Shown here piece after piece: positions 28,007-37,363 of a DNA stretch of 64,000 nt. The notes beneath the pieces are model-generated. The model was given only the letters and a program-made list of their open reading frames with translations, was not told where the DNA came from and did not search any database. This DNA is from Gluconobacter cerinus (GTDB lineage Bacteria; Pseudomonadota; Alphaproteobacteria; Acetobacterales; Acetobacteraceae): NCBI RefSeq assembly GCF_002723935.1, contig NZ_BEWM01000001.1, positions 1 to 64,000 of the forward strand, read 5' to 3'. Each line of letters begins with the position of its first letter. Position 1 is the stretch's first letter. Made by a program: the position numbers and the translations under genes.

Positions 28007-29425
28007 ATGACAGTTCTTTCCCCCTCCGCAGAAGAACGCCTCCACACTGTTCTCTCCCGGCTTGAAACACTGCTGGGCAGCCGGATCAGCAGGGCCCCTT
28101 CTGTGCTGGAAGAACATAGTCATGGTGAAGCCATGGAATCAGCTCGCCTGCCCGGAGCTGTCATCTTCGCTGAAAGCACGGACGATGTTTCAACCGTTCT
28201 GAAGGAATGTCATGCCTCCCGCGTTCCTTTAGTCGCGTTTGGTGCTGGCACTTCTGTTGAAGGGCATGTCACACCGCCAGAACACGCCATCAGCCTCGAT
28301 CTCTCCCGTATGACCGGCATTGTGGAGATGAACCCGGAAGATCTGGACTGCCGTGTACAGGCTGGTCTCACCCGACAGGCTCTCAACACACAGATCCGCG
28401 ATACCGGACTTTTCTTCCCCGTCGATCCAGGCGGTGAAGCCACTCTAGGCGGCATGTGCGCGACCCGCGCTTCCGGAACGGCAGCCGTGCGCTACGGCAC
28501 GATGAAGGAAAACGTGCTGGGTCTGACTGTCGTGCTTGCAACAGGCGAAGTGATCCGAACCGGAGGGCGCGTCCGCAAATCTTCCACCGGTTATGATCTG
28601 ACGTCCCTCTTCATCGGCTCTGAAGGCACGCTCGGGATTATTACGGAAATCCAGCTCAAGCTGCATGGCCGCCCTGACACCCTCTCCGCTGCAGTTTGCC
28701 AATTTGAATCTTTGAACGATGCTGTTCAGACTGCAATGGAAATCATCCAATGCGGCATTCCGATTAACCGTGTGGAATTAATGGATAGTGTTCAGATGGA
28801 TGCATCCATCCGATACTCCAAACTGACCGGCTATCGCCCTCTTACAACATTATTTTTTGAATTTGCGGGCGCGCCTGCTGCCGTACAGGAACAGGTTACA
28901 GCGACCCAGGAGATTGCTCTCGCAAACAATGGGCTTGGTTTTGCCTGGGCCGAAAGCGCGGAAGACCGGGCACGTCTGTGGAAAGCGCGCCATGATGCCT
29001 ACTGGGCCGCAAAGGCCATCGATCCAACCGCCCGGGTCATCTCAACAGACTGCATTGTTCCAATCTCACGACTGGGGGAACTGATTGCCGGTGTCTCAAG
29101 CGACATTGCCGCATCCGGTCTGAGAGCCCCGCTTCTGGGCCACGTCGGAGACGGAAATTTCCATACGCTTATCATCACCGAACACTCCCCGGAAGGGTAT
29201 GCTCAAGCCCTGGATCTGGACAGGAAAATTGTCGGTCGGGCGCTGGCTCTCGGGGGTTCCTGTAGTGGCGAGCACGGTGTTGGACTGGGGAAACTGGAGT
29301 TTTTGGCTCAGGAGCACGGTGAAGGCTCACTCGGCGTCATGCGTGCACTGAAGAATACGATGGACCCTCACCATATTCTCAATCCGGGAAAGCTGCTTCC
29401 CAACGGGCCCGTTTATCGGGGATAA
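28007..29425 (+). CDS. FAD-linked D-2-hydroxyacid (lactate/glycolate-type) dehydrogenase
   Basis: Flavoenzyme of the GlcD/Dld family that oxidises a D-2-hydroxyacid and passes electrons to quinone or cytochrome. The N-terminal FAD domain (about 40-220) shows VPLVAFGAGTSVEGHV and ATLGGMCATRASGTAAVRYGT (key GGMCATRASG); the C-terminal oxidase domain ends with GHVGDGNFH and GEHGVGLGK, typical active-site regions. I start at ATG 28007; the longer frame from 27893 includes the metH terminator. 472 residues. The adjacent mqo gene suggests a membrane-linked acid oxidation cluster. D-lactate is the commonest substrate of close relatives, but this is not proven. Confidence 0.82.
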   Translation: MTVLSPSAEERLHTVLSRLETLLGSRISRAPSVLEEHSHGEAMESARLPGAVIFAESTDDVSTVLKECHASRVPLVAFGAGTSVEGHVTPPEHAISLDLSRMTGIVEMNPEDLDCRVQAGLTRQALNTQIRDTGLFFPVDPGGEATLGGMCATRASGTAAVRYGTMKENVLGLTVVLATGEVIRTGGRVRKSSTGYDLTSLFIGSEGTLGIITEIQLKLHGRPDTLSAAVCQFESLNDAVQTAMEIIQCGIPINRVELMDSVQMDASIRYSKLTGYRPLTTLFFEFAGAPAAVQEQVTATQEIALANNGLGFAWAESAEDRARLWKARHDAYWAAKAIDPTARVISTDCIVPISRLGELIAGVSSDIAASGLRAPLLGHVGDGNFHTLIITEHSPEGYAQALDLDRKIVGRALALGGSCSGEHGVGLGKLEFLAQEHGEGSLGVMRALKNTMDPHHILNPGKLLPNGPVYRG

Positions 29426-29467
29426 CACCACCCTTCTGATATTCTGCTTTTACGGACCCTGCCTGCA

Positions 29468-30961
29468 ATGTCTTCAGCTTCTGCCGCGTTCCCGGATGTC
29501 GTTCTGATTGGAGGCGGCATCATGAGCGCAACTTTCGCCGCCCTCCTGAAAGAACTGTCCCCCGAACTCTCCATTACGCTGTTTGAAACACTGGAACAGT
29601 GTGGGCAGGAAAGTTCAAAGGCCTGGAACAATGCCGGGACCGGACACGCAGGAAACTGTGAACTGAATTACACGCCGCAGCGTGCAGATGGCAGTGTGGA
29701 TATTTCCAAGGCTCTGGCGGTCAACACCGAGTTCGATATCTCCCGCCAGCTCTGGGCGCACTGGGTGCGGACGGGCCGCATTGCAGATCCGAGCACGTTC
29801 ATTCACGCCTGCCCTCATGTCAGTCTTGTCTGGGGTGAAGCTGACGTTGCTTTTCTTAAAGCGCGCTACACCGCCATGGCTGGCCACCACTGCTTTGACG
29901 GGATGGAATATAGCGAAGACCCTGCTGTTATCGCGAACTGGGCCCCTCTTGCGATGGAAGGTCGGGATCTGTCTATTCCTGTGGCGGCCACCCGCATTAA
30001 AAGCGGGACGGATGTCGATTTCGGGGCTTTGACCAGAAGCCTTCTCTCTGGCTTGCAGACCGCCCCCGGCTTCCACAGCTTTTATCGTCATCGCGTGACG
30101 GACCTGACCAAAACAACCGATGGTCGTTGGCGTGTCACTGCCGTCAATATGCAAACGGGGGCGCACAGGACTGTCCTGACGCGGTTTGTCTTTATCGGCG
30201 CAGGTGGTGCAGCACTGCCCCTCCTTCAGAAATCCGGTATTCCTGAAGCACGCCGATACGCAGGCTTCCCAGTGAGCGGCTTGTGGCTGCAATGCACCAA
30301 CCCTGCCATCACGCAGCACCATCATGCGAAAGTTTATGGAAAAGCGCCCGTCGGATCTCCCCCAATGTCTGTCCCACATCTGGATACGCGGGTGATCGAC
30401 GGGAAATCCTGCCTTCTTTTTGGTCCGTATGCGGGTTTTTCCACCAAATTTCTCAAGAGCGGCTCCTGGAGGGACTATTTCCACTCCTTGAACAGCAGCA
30501 ACATCATTCCCGCCATGACCGCAGGCAAAGATAATCTGTCGCTCCTGAACTATCTGGTGCGCGAAGTAACACAGAGCAACCACAAGCGCTTCCAGTCGCT
30601 TCTGAACTTCTATCCTCAGGCTGATGAAAGCCAGTGGACGAAAATTGTGGCTGGGCAGCGTGTTCAGATCATCAAGCCGGACAAAGGCCTTCATGGTGTC
30701 CTGCGCTTCGGCACAGAGCTGGTCCGCAGTTCCGATCAATCGCTTGTTGCAATTCTCGGTGCATCGCCGGGCGCATCCATCGCAGCGTCAGTAGCTCTGC
30801 AAGTCGTGGAAAAATGCTTTCCTCAGAAGATTTCTTCAAATGAGTGGCTGCCACGTCTTAAAGTGATTTTTCCCGCCTATGGGGTGGATCTGAAACAGAA
30901 CGCTACCCTTTGCCGCGAATTACGTACGAACACCGCTGCTACCTTGAATATTGATGCCTGA
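29468..30961 (+). CDS. mqo: Malate:quinone oxidoreductase
   Basis: Peripheral membrane FAD enzyme oxidising malate to oxaloacetate with reduction of quinone. The FAD-binding start is VVLIGGGIMSATFAALLKEL, short form GGGIMSATFA, and the family signatures WNNAGTGHAGNCELNYTP (key NNAGTGHAG) and GASPGASIAASVALQV (key GASPGAS) are present. 497 residues is normal. It lies 42 bases after the hydroxyacid dehydrogenase on the same strand and may be co-transcribed. Confidence 0.95.
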   Translation: MSSASAAFPDVVLIGGGIMSATFAALLKELSPELSITLFETLEQCGQESSKAWNNAGTGHAGNCELNYTPQRADGSVDISKALAVNTEFDISRQLWAHWVRTGRIADPSTFIHACPHVSLVWGEADVAFLKARYTAMAGHHCFDGMEYSEDPAVIANWAPLAMEGRDLSIPVAATRIKSGTDVDFGALTRSLLSGLQTAPGFHSFYRHRVTDLTKTTDGRWRVTAVNMQTGAHRTVLTRFVFIGAGGAALPLLQKSGIPEARRYAGFPVSGLWLQCTNPAITQHHHAKVYGKAPVGSPPMSVPHLDTRVIDGKSCLLFGPYAGFSTKFLKSGSWRDYFHSLNSSNIIPAMTAGKDNLSLLNYLVREVTQSNHKRFQSLLNFYPQADESQWTKIVAGQRVQIIKPDKGLHGVLRFGTELVRSSDQSLVAILGASPGASIAASVALQVVEKCFPQKISSNEWLPRLKVIFPAYGVDLKQNATLCRELRTNTAATLNIDA

Positions 30962-30993
30962 GTGCGTCTAAAATTGTAGAAAAGCATCTATCC

Positions 30994-31009
30994 GTTGTGT
31001 ATACACAAC
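30994..31009. promoter_or_regulatory. Perfect 16-bp palindrome, presumed operator of the HTH gene
   Basis: GTTGTGTATACACAAC ends four bases before the ATG of the HTH regulator. A perfect palindrome in this place is most simply an autoregulatory operator. It also blocks room for an ordinary ribosome binding site, so the transcript may be leaderless or very short-leadered. Confidence 0.6.
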
Positions 31010-31013
31010 ATTG

Positions 31014-31259
31014 ATGCATAACCGTATTGCTCTTTTCCGGGCTGAACGAGGTCTTTCGCGTAAAGACCTCGCTGAAGCCGTAAAGGTTAACCCCCAGACG
31101 ATCGGCTATCTGGAACGCGGCGATTACAAACCCAGTCTGGAACTCGCGATGAAGATCTGTGCGGTTCTGGAAGCAGAGGTCGAAATGGTTTTCTCTCTGA
31201 CGCCATTTGATTCACTTGTCGAACAGATGCGCGCGCGCATGGAGGCTGGAAAACAGTGA
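31014..31259 (+). CDS. Cro/CI-type HTH regulator (YozG-like)
   Basis: 81-residue DNA-binding protein: one helix-turn-helix domain with RIALFRAERGLSRKDLAEAVKVNPQTIGYLERGDYKPS (short: LSRKDLAEAVKVNPQTIGYLE), then a short acidic tail. Close to the small YozG-type regulators that are paired with a membrane protein. ATG 31014 is used; a TTG precedes it directly. The downstream membrane protein overlaps by four bases (GTGA), so the two act as a pair. Likely autoregulated by the adjacent palindrome. Confidence 0.85.
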   Translation: MHNRIALFRAERGLSRKDLAEAVKVNPQTIGYLERGDYKPSLELAMKICAVLEAEVEMVFSLTPFDSLVEQMRARMEAGKQ

Positions 31260-31831
31260 CATTCTCTCCTCGCCCCACTGACAAATTTTTCAGCGTCATG
31301 GACAATGTAGCCAATATCATTGGCCGTCCTGTTTTCTGGCTTGGGGGACTGTTTCCAGACGGGACACCCGTGTCACCGACAAGCACAATTCCCCTCTGGA
31401 AACCTGTCACGATTGCAGTCTGCGCGACCATACTTTTTCTAAGCGCAATATTCCTGCTGAGCCCCGGCTGGATGATGTCAGTATTCTTCATCAGCGGAAC
31501 GTTTCTTTTAAATATTTGCGCCCGGATAAAACTGCAGCATCCTTTATACAGACTGAGTGCCTGGGACAGGGATGAACGAGAGCAACAAACCATCCTGACA
31601 TGCCGAAACTCTGCCCTCGTCGTGATGAGTGCAGGAACTGTCATCATGCCTCTGTTACTGGCTTTTACGCTCATTCATGACCAGTTTCAGCTGAGCCAAC
31701 TGAAAACAATCAGCCTCATTACTCAAGCTTTCCTGTGCCTGAATTATCTTGTGACCCTCGCGTCGGCAGCACAAATTGGCACATTGGCCTGGCTGGAACG
31801 CGATCAGCCATCGTCACCGGATGCCGCCTGA
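31256..31831 (+). CDS. Membrane partner of the HTH regulator
   Basis: 191 residues with four predicted transmembrane helices: about 49-66, 70-88, 120-140 and 155-175. The cytoplasmic loop contains WDRDEREQQTI, the D-E-R-E-type motif often seen between helices in membrane proteins paired with small Cro-like regulators. It starts at GTG 31256, overlapping the regulator's stop codon. Such partners may sense membrane state or sequester the regulator, but the function is unknown. Confidence 0.65.
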   Translation: MTFSPRPTDKFFSVMDNVANIIGRPVFWLGGLFPDGTPVSPTSTIPLWKPVTIAVCATILFLSAIFLLSPGWMMSVFFISGTFLLNICARIKLQHPLYRLSAWDRDEREQQTILTCRNSALVVMSAGTVIMPLLLAFTLIHDQFQLSQLKTISLITQAFLCLNYLVTLASAAQIGTLAWLERDQPSSPDAA

Positions 31832-31862
31832 AATTCCAATTTTTCCTGGCAAGCCCATAAAC

Positions 31863-31906
31863 ATAAAAGAGGCCGGCCTTCGTCCCCCGACGAATAGACC
31901 GGCCAT
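31863..31906 (-). terminator. Terminator of the glp operon
   Basis: GGCCGG (31871-31876) with CCGGCC (31899-31904), and an inner TTCGTC/GACGAA (31879-31894), form a long hairpin followed on the minus strand by TCTTTTAT. It is 25 bases beyond the glpK stop. Confidence 0.75.
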
Positions 31907-31928
31907 ATCAAGCAGACCTGAAGAGCGG

Positions 31929-33479
31929 TCAGGCTGCCTGAACTGTATCAACCTTTGGCTTGCTGGCGCGCACTGGCGCAGCACTCGCCGCATGCGGCGT
32001 TAGGGTGCGCTGAACTGCATTCTGCCAGCCGTCCAGCATGATGCGACGCTGTGCAGGATCCATACGCGGAGAGAACAGACGCTCCTGAGCCCACGTTGCC
32101 GCAACTTCTTCCAGGCTACCCCAAACACCAACATACAACCCGGCAAGGAAAGCAGCGCCAACGGCCGTGGTCTCAACGTTTACAGGGCGCTCCACATCGG
32201 CCTTGAGCATGCTGGCGAGGAACTGGGCAAACCAGTCGTTAGCGGCCATGCCACCGTCAATACGCAACGTCTTGGCCCGCATTGCACCGTCCTGACGCAT
32301 GGCGTGAACGAGGTCATAGGTCTGGTATGCAACAGATTCCAGCATCGCACGGGCAATGTGTGCCTGCGTCGAGCCCAGCGTGAGACCACAGATCATGCCG
32401 CGTGCTTCAGGATCCCAATGTGGCGCACCAAGCCCAACAAAAGCTGGCACCATGTAAACGCCATGGCTGTCCGGAATACGGGTTGCCATATCATCGGTCT
32501 GAGACGCATGCGTGATCAGTTGCAGACCGTCACGCAGCCACTTGATGCCGGCGCCTGCCACGAAGATGGATCCTTCGAGAGCATAGGTCGTCTTGTTGCC
32601 AATCCGGTAACCAATGGTCGTCAGCAGACGGTTATTGGACTGAATTGGCTTCTCGCCTGTGTTCAGGAGCATGAAGCAGCCCGTACCATAGGTCGCTTTC
32701 GCCATGCCTTCTTCAAAGCAGGCCTGCCCGATCAGAGCAGCATGCTGATCACCCGCCATACCACCGATCACGATAGATTCACCAAACAGGTCAGGCTCTG
32801 TTTTGCCGAACAGACCGCTGTTGTCCTGGACTTCAGGCAGAAGCGCACGAGGCACATTGAACAGATTCAGCAGTTCATCATCCCACTGAAGGGTGTGAAT
32901 GTTGAACAGTGAGGTGCGGCAGGCATTCGTGATGTCTGTTGCATGGCGTTTGCCACCCGTCAGACGCCACAGAAGGAAGCTGTCGATCGTGCCCGCGGCC
33001 AGTTCCCCTGCTTCGGCGCGCTTGCGGGCACCTGCAACGTTATCAAGAAGCCAGGCAATCTTGCTTGCTGAGAAATATGGGTCCAGCAGAAGGCCCGTCT
33101 TATCACGAACAATTTCTTCGGCGCCCTGCTCACGCAGGCGATTGCATTCCTGAGCCGTCCGGCGATCCTGCCAGACAAGCGCATTATGAATGGGCTTGCC
33201 GGTCTTGCGATCCCAGACCACGACTGTTTCGCGCTGGTTGGTAATGCCGATCGCAGCAATCCGCCCAACACCACCAGCCGTGGAAATCGCTTCACGCGCC
33301 GTCACGAGAACATCTTCCCAAATATCTTCCACGTCATGCTCGACCCAACCCAGCTCAGGATAGTGCTGGGGGAATTCGCTACGTGAAATGGACACGGCGC
33401 GGGCATTGCTGTCGAAAACAATACTGCGGGTCGATGTCGTGCCCTGATCGATCGCGAGAATGTAGTCTTTCTTTGCCAT
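31929..33479 (-). CDS. glpK: Glycerol kinase
   Basis: Phosphorylates glycerol to sn-glycerol 3-phosphate in the cytoplasm. FGGY-family enzyme with ATP-binding [14 protein letters not shown] at the N-terminus, the glycerol-kinase-specific [13 protein letters not shown] and [10 protein letters not shown], and [17 protein letters not shown] (short: [13 protein letters not shown]) near the C-terminus. 516 residues. GGAG lies eight bases before the ATG. It is the last gene of glpD-glpF-glpK; only 25 bases separate it from glpF. Confidence 0.97.
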   Translation of the reverse strand: MAKKDYILAIDQGTTSTRSIVFDSNARAVSISRSEFPQHYPELGWVEHDVEDIWEDVLVTAREAISTAGGVGRIAAIGITNQRETVVVWDRKTGKPIHNALVWQDRRTAQECNRLREQGAEEIVRDKTGLLLDPYFSASKIAWLLDNVAGARKRAEAGELAAGTIDSFLLWRLTGGKRHATDITNACRTSLFNIHTLQWDDELLNLFNVPRALLPEVQDNSGLFGKTEPDLFGESIVIGGMAGDQHAALIGQACFEEGMAKATYGTGCFMLLNTGEKPIQSNNRLLTTIGYRIGNKTTYALEGSIFVAGAGIKWLRDGLQLITHASQTDDMATRIPDSHGVYMVPAFVGLGAPHWDPEARGMICGLTLGSTQAHIARAMLESVAYQTYDLVHAMRQDGAMRAKTLRIDGGMAANDWFAQFLASMLKADVERPVNVETTAVGAAFLAGLYVGVWGSLEEVAATWAQERLFSPRMDPAQRRIMLDGWQNAVQRTLTPHAASAAPVRASKPKVDTVQAA

Positions 33480-33504
33480 GCTACTTACTCCGGAAACGGA
33501 CAGA

Positions 33505-34407
33505 TCAAGAGACCTTGTCGATGACGGGACCTGTCGAGGCAGGTACGGAAGGGTTCGAAACGACGAGCACAGGCTCGGCTAGGTTTAGCGCTTCAGATGG
33601 TGACACAGATGCTACCACAGAAATCCGAGGCATGAAGGGGCGAAGACCATACTGGTAAATCGCGGCACCAATCGGACCACCGACCATTGGCGCTGCAATT
33701 GGCACCCACCAGTAGTTGGACGGAGCCGGAATGGCAGCCTGCCCCCACCCTGCAAAGAAGCAGAACAGGCGTGGACCAAAGTCACGAGCCGGATTGATGG
33801 CCCAGGCTTCCAGATATCCGGCAGACGCACCGATGATTGCAACCAAAAGACCAATGATCAGCGCACCGGAATTCGCCTGCGGAGCCTGCGTATTGTACTG
33901 GCAGGTTACGGCGAAAATACCAAACACCAGAACACCGGTCAGAACAGCCTCATCCCAGAACGCATGAGCGACACTGATGAAATCGCCCGGATGCGTGAAG
34001 AACACACCAGCAGAGCCACCATCCAGCGCACGCGTCAGGCCGTGCGCAGCATTGTAGTGGTCAATGACCGGCACATAGAGCGAGTACACGAGTGCAGCGC
34101 CCGCCAGACCACCCAGAACCTGAGCACCGATATAGGGTACAACCTTCTTCCATGAGAACCCACGGAAGAGCGCAAGTGAGAGCGTCACAGCCGGGTTGGC
34201 GTGCGTGCCGCTGACTGCCCCGGTCGCGTAAATCGCAACCGTAACGGACAGTCCCCAGACGATACAGACGCCCCAGTACGCCGTCTTGTACGGGCTGGGA
34301 TCGTAAAGCGAATACATGGCAGCGACGCCATCTCCGAAGAGAATGATGATGGCGACAGCAAAGAACTCAGCAAGGAGTTCACCAAGGTAGCGTTTATTCT
34401 CTGACAT
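33505..34407 (-). CDS. glpF: Glycerol uptake facilitator (aquaglyceroporin)
   Basis: Inner-membrane channel for glycerol. Six helices plus two half-helices; both selectivity motifs are present: HANPAVTL (first NPA) and [10 protein letters not shown] (second NPA with the Asp typical of glycerol channels). I start at ATG 34407 ([10 protein letters not shown]), which opens the conserved fold; the longer frame from 34545 overlaps glpD. About 300 residues with a C-terminal extension of about 30 residues beyond the last helix. Confidence 0.94.
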   Translation of the reverse strand: MSENKRYLGELLAEFFAVAIIILFGDGVAAMYSLYDPSPYKTAYWGVCIVWGLSVTVAIYATGAVSGTHANPAVTLSLALFRGFSWKKVVPYIGAQVLGGLAGAALVYSLYVPVIDHYNAAHGLTRALDGGSAGVFFTHPGDFISVAHAFWDEAVLTGVLVFGIFAVTCQYNTQAPQANSGALIIGLLVAIIGASAGYLEAWAINPARDFGPRLFCFFAGWGQAAIPAPSNYWWVPIAAPMVGGPIGAAIYQYGLRPFMPRISVVASVSPSEALNLAEPVLVVSNPSVPASTGPVIDKVS

Positions 34408-34441
34408 GACCGGATGTCCGACATGAGAATTGAAGGAAAGA

Positions 34442-36022
34442 TCAGGCGACGTCCTGCCGCCATGTTCCGGAGGTCTCGGAGCCAGCCGAACGTTCTGTTC
34501 CGGCACGCTCCTCGATATAGGTCTGGAGTGCGGCTTTCTCGGCATCGGTCATGAACAGACCCAGCTTCGAGCGGCGCCACAGCACGTCCTGCGCAGACCG
34601 TGCCCATTCGTTGTCGATCAGATAATCGACTTCGCGCGCACTCAGTGTCTTGCCGAACCACTGCCCCATATCGGCTTCTGCCTGCGTAGCGATATCAAAC
34701 GCCCGCAAACCGTAATTCCGCATGAGCCGCCACGCTGTGTAAGGGGCCAGATGAGGCGCATACGCCTGCAGCTTCGCCACCTGGCGGTCAAAATCAGCCG
34801 GTGCAAAATCACCACCAGGCAGTGGCGTCTCAGCAGTCCAGGATGGACCGCCCAGCACAGGAAGATGTGGAACCAGCTTCTCAAGTGCATGCTCGGCCAG
34901 CTTGCGGAACGTTGTGATCTTGCCGCCAAAAACAGACAGGATCGGTGCACCAGACGCATCAACATCCAGCACGTAGTCACGCGTTACAGCGGAGGCATTA
35001 CCAGAGTTGTCGTCATAAAGCGGACGAACACCGGCATACGTCCAGACCACATCATCCGGGCTGACTGACTTTTGGAAATAGCGGCTGACGCTTTCGCAAA
35101 GATACTTGATTTCATCTGCCGAGATTTCAACCTTGCCAGGGTCCTGCTCCCAGGGAACGTCCGTCGTGCCGATGAGCGTGAAATCCTGCTCGTATGGGAT
35201 CGCGAACACAATCCGCTTGTCCGGATTTTGCAGGATATAAGCCTGCTTGCTCTCGAACAGGCGCGGCACCACAATGTGGCTTCCCTTGACGAGACGCACC
35301 TTGTTACGGCTCTGCACGCCAACACGATCCTGAAGAAGCTCTGCGACCCATGGTCCAGCTGCATTCACAATGGTCTTGGCCTGAACCGTCCGTTCTTCAC
35401 CACTGTCGCGGTCAAGAAGCGTTGCGGTCCAGAGCTGTGGCCCGCGCTCCGCTTTCACAAGTTTGGTACGCGTGTTGATGGAGGCCCCCAGACGGGTGGC
35501 ATCCATGGCATTGAGCACAACCAGACGGCTATCCTGGACCCAGCCATCGGAATATTCGAACCCACGCACATATTCGCTCTTGAGCGGGCGCCCTGTCACA
35601 TCCGTACGGAAGTTCACCGCGCGCGTTTTCGGCAACGTCATGGTCGTGCAGAGGTGATCGTACAGGAACAGGCCTGTCCGTAGCAGCCAGGCAGGACGCA
35701 GCATCTTGGAGTGCGGCAGAACAAAACGCATCGGCCAGATGATGTGCGGCGCAATCTTTAACAGACGCTCACGCTCAATCAGGGCCTCGCGCACCAGCCG
35801 GAACTCGTAATATTCCAGATACCGCAGACCACCGTGGATCAGCTTGGTGCTGGCAGAAGACGTATGGCTTGCAAGGTCATCCTGCTCGACGAGGATGACC
35901 TTCGCACCACGGCCTGCGACATCTCGGGCAATGCCGCAGCCGTTGATGCCCCCACCGACCACAAGCACGTCATAAGGCGCGCTTTGCGGACTTGAAGGCG
36001 AAACTTCACGAATCGATGACAT
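34442..36022 (-). CDS. glpD: Aerobic sn-glycerol-3-phosphate dehydrogenase
   Basis: Peripheral membrane FAD enzyme oxidising glycerol 3-phosphate to dihydroxyacetone phosphate with electron transfer to quinone. FAD motif VVGGGINGCGIARDVAGRG, substrate-region motif STKLIHGGLRYLE, and GKITTFRKLAEHAL near residue 380. 526 residues. GGAG six bases upstream fixes the start. First gene of glpDFK, with two GlpR-like operator candidates upstream. Confidence 0.95.
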   Translation of the reverse strand: MSSIREVSPSSPQSAPYDVLVVGGGINGCGIARDVAGRGAKVILVEQDDLASHTSSASTKLIHGGLRYLEYYEFRLVREALIERERLLKIAPHIIWPMRFVLPHSKMLRPAWLLRTGLFLYDHLCTTMTLPKTRAVNFRTDVTGRPLKSEYVRGFEYSDGWVQDSRLVVLNAMDATRLGASINTRTKLVKAERGPQLWTATLLDRDSGEERTVQAKTIVNAAGPWVAELLQDRVGVQSRNKVRLVKGSHIVVPRLFESKQAYILQNPDKRIVFAIPYEQDFTLIGTTDVPWEQDPGKVEISADEIKYLCESVSRYFQKSVSPDDVVWTYAGVRPLYDDNSGNASAVTRDYVLDVDASGAPILSVFGGKITTFRKLAEHALEKLVPHLPVLGGPSWTAETPLPGGDFAPADFDRQVAKLQAYAPHLAPYTAWRLMRNYGLRAFDIATQAEADMGQWFGKTLSAREVDYLIDNEWARSAQDVLWRRSKLGLFMTDAEKAALQTYIEERAGTERSAGSETSGTWRQDVA

Positions 36023-36061
36023 AACAATCTCCTGCCACCACGCTCCAAAACGAGCATCTGA

Positions 36062-36142
36062 TGTTCGTTTTCGCGCATATTGAACGATAAAGTAAAGAGG
36101 GATCTTCGGTTTATAACAGATTAGTGTTCTTTTTTTCGCGCA
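36062..36142. promoter_or_regulatory. glpD promoter region with two GlpR-like operator candidates
   Basis: TGTTCGTTTTCGCGCA (36062-36077) and TGTTCTTTTTTTCGCGCA (36125-36142) are near-identical direct repeats upstream of glpD. Related TTCGTG sequences occur in both orientations upstream of glpR (about 36966-36995). The TTCG/CG core resembles the GlpR operator of other proteobacteria. Binding by GlpR is inference. Confidence 0.45.
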
Positions 36143-36927
36143 CTACTGTGATGTTTGAGCGATATGTAGCGTCACGTTTGCCGCTTCCAGAAGCGCCTGG
36201 AACGCGTCCGAGACGGGTCGATCGGTAATCAGATCATCAAATCTGCCAGTCCACCCACGCGCCCCATGGGCTGCCGACTGAATTTTGTATGATCTGCCAG
36301 CAGCAGAACGCGGCGAGAATTTCGGATAATCGTACGAGCACACTGAATTTCATTCAGGTCAAAATCCAGCAATGTCCCGTCATCTGCGATACCGCTGATG
36401 CCGATGACGCCGAACTCTGTCCGAAAAGAATCCAAGGTCTCAATCGCAGCAGCGCCCAGAATTGCCCCGTCCTTGGGACGGAGCTCTCCCGCTGCGATCA
36501 CGGTTCTAAAATCAGGTCTTCCGGAAATAAGAGACGCAACATGGAGGTTGTTAGTCACGACCCGCAGGTCACGATGCCCACCAAGAGACCGGGCGAAAGC
36601 CTCGGTTGTGGTACCAATATTAATAAACAGGGACGAACGGTCAGGAATAAGAGACGCCGCGCAATGGCCAATCGCATCCTTGGCCTTCAGGTTCAGAATC
36701 TGCCGTTCATTGTAGGCGATATTTTCAATGGTGGAGTTCGGTGTTGCTCCACCATGATGTCGGGTCAGAAGCCCCTGCTCTGCCAGAAATCCAATATCCC
36801 GCCGAATGGTTTGAACCGCCACATCGAACTGCTGTGCCATGTCCTCGTTCGACACATAGCCCTGACTGCGAACCAGTCGGATGATCTGTTCCTGCCGAGG
36901 GTTGATCCTGATGGTGGGGTTGCTCAT
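36143..36927 (-). pseudogene. glpR: glpR, DeoR-family repressor, frameshifted near the 3' end
   Basis: Repressor of glycerol genes. The N-terminal DeoR helix-turn-helix is intact (RQEQIIRLVRSQGYVSNEDMAQQF, short: GYVSNEDMAQQFDVAVQTIRRD) as is most of the sugar-phosphate sensor domain (NIGTTTEAFARSL, ADHTKFSRQPM). The frame then stops at 36229 after GLADLMI. The adjacent frame continues as DDLITDRPVSDAFQALLEAANVTLHIA to a stop at 36143, which is the expected DeoR C-terminus (consensus ...D.LITD...). A one-base deletion near 36240 explains this. The in-frame product has 232 residues. It may be a true lesion, a sequencing error, or a functional truncation. Confidence 0.75.
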
Positions 36928-37048
36928 GCACACTGACCTGAAATGATTTCCAGGACAGTGTGACAACACGAACAAAAACGCGCAATCACGAACTTTGTCA
37001 GCGACAGAACCCGTGACGCTTTTTAATCACCCCACCATTAAAGACATT

Positions 37049-37363
37049 TCAGATTTCGATATTCTGAAGAACCTTGAAGCCTTCAAAGACTGGCGGCCCC
37101 ACGGTCAGCACTTTGCCTTGTCCGGCGCCAGCATGAGCAGCACGGAACTGCTCAGACTGTGTCCAACCAACAAAGGCCTCATAAGATTCCCAGACCGTAT
37201 GAGACGCATAAAGAACATGATCTTCTTTGGCTGGTCCCTGCAGGAATTGAAAACTGACAAATCCTGGAACGGTCTTCAGCAGGACTTCCCGCTCCAGCCA
37301 GCGCTGCCGAAAAGCGTCTTCACTATCAGGCCGCACCTTGAAGCGGTTCATTGCAATATACAT
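37049..37363 (-). CDS. ABM-fold monooxygenase, IsdG/HmoB-like
   Basis: 104-residue enzyme of the antibiotic-biosynthesis-monooxygenase fold. It starts MYIAMNRFKV, with the conserved Asn typical of IsdG-like haem-degrading proteins, and has PGFVSFQFLQGP and HTVWESYEAFVGW. It is the last gene of the haem import operon; its start lies 16 bases inside the end of the ATPase gene. A role in haem degradation fits family and location but is not proven. GAGAG precedes the chosen ATG; a second ATG overlaps the ATPase stop (ATGA). Confidence 0.78.
   Translation of the reverse strand: MYIAMNRFKVRPDSEDAFRQRWLEREVLLKTVPGFVSFQFLQGPAKEDHVLYASHTVWESYEAFVGWTQSEQFRAAHAGAGQGKVLTVGPPVFEGFKVLQNIEI

Noticed and set aside
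29615-30739. 374-codon open frame on the minus strand opposite mqo
   Set aside because: Long only because of codon bias; mqo on the plus strand has full family motifs.
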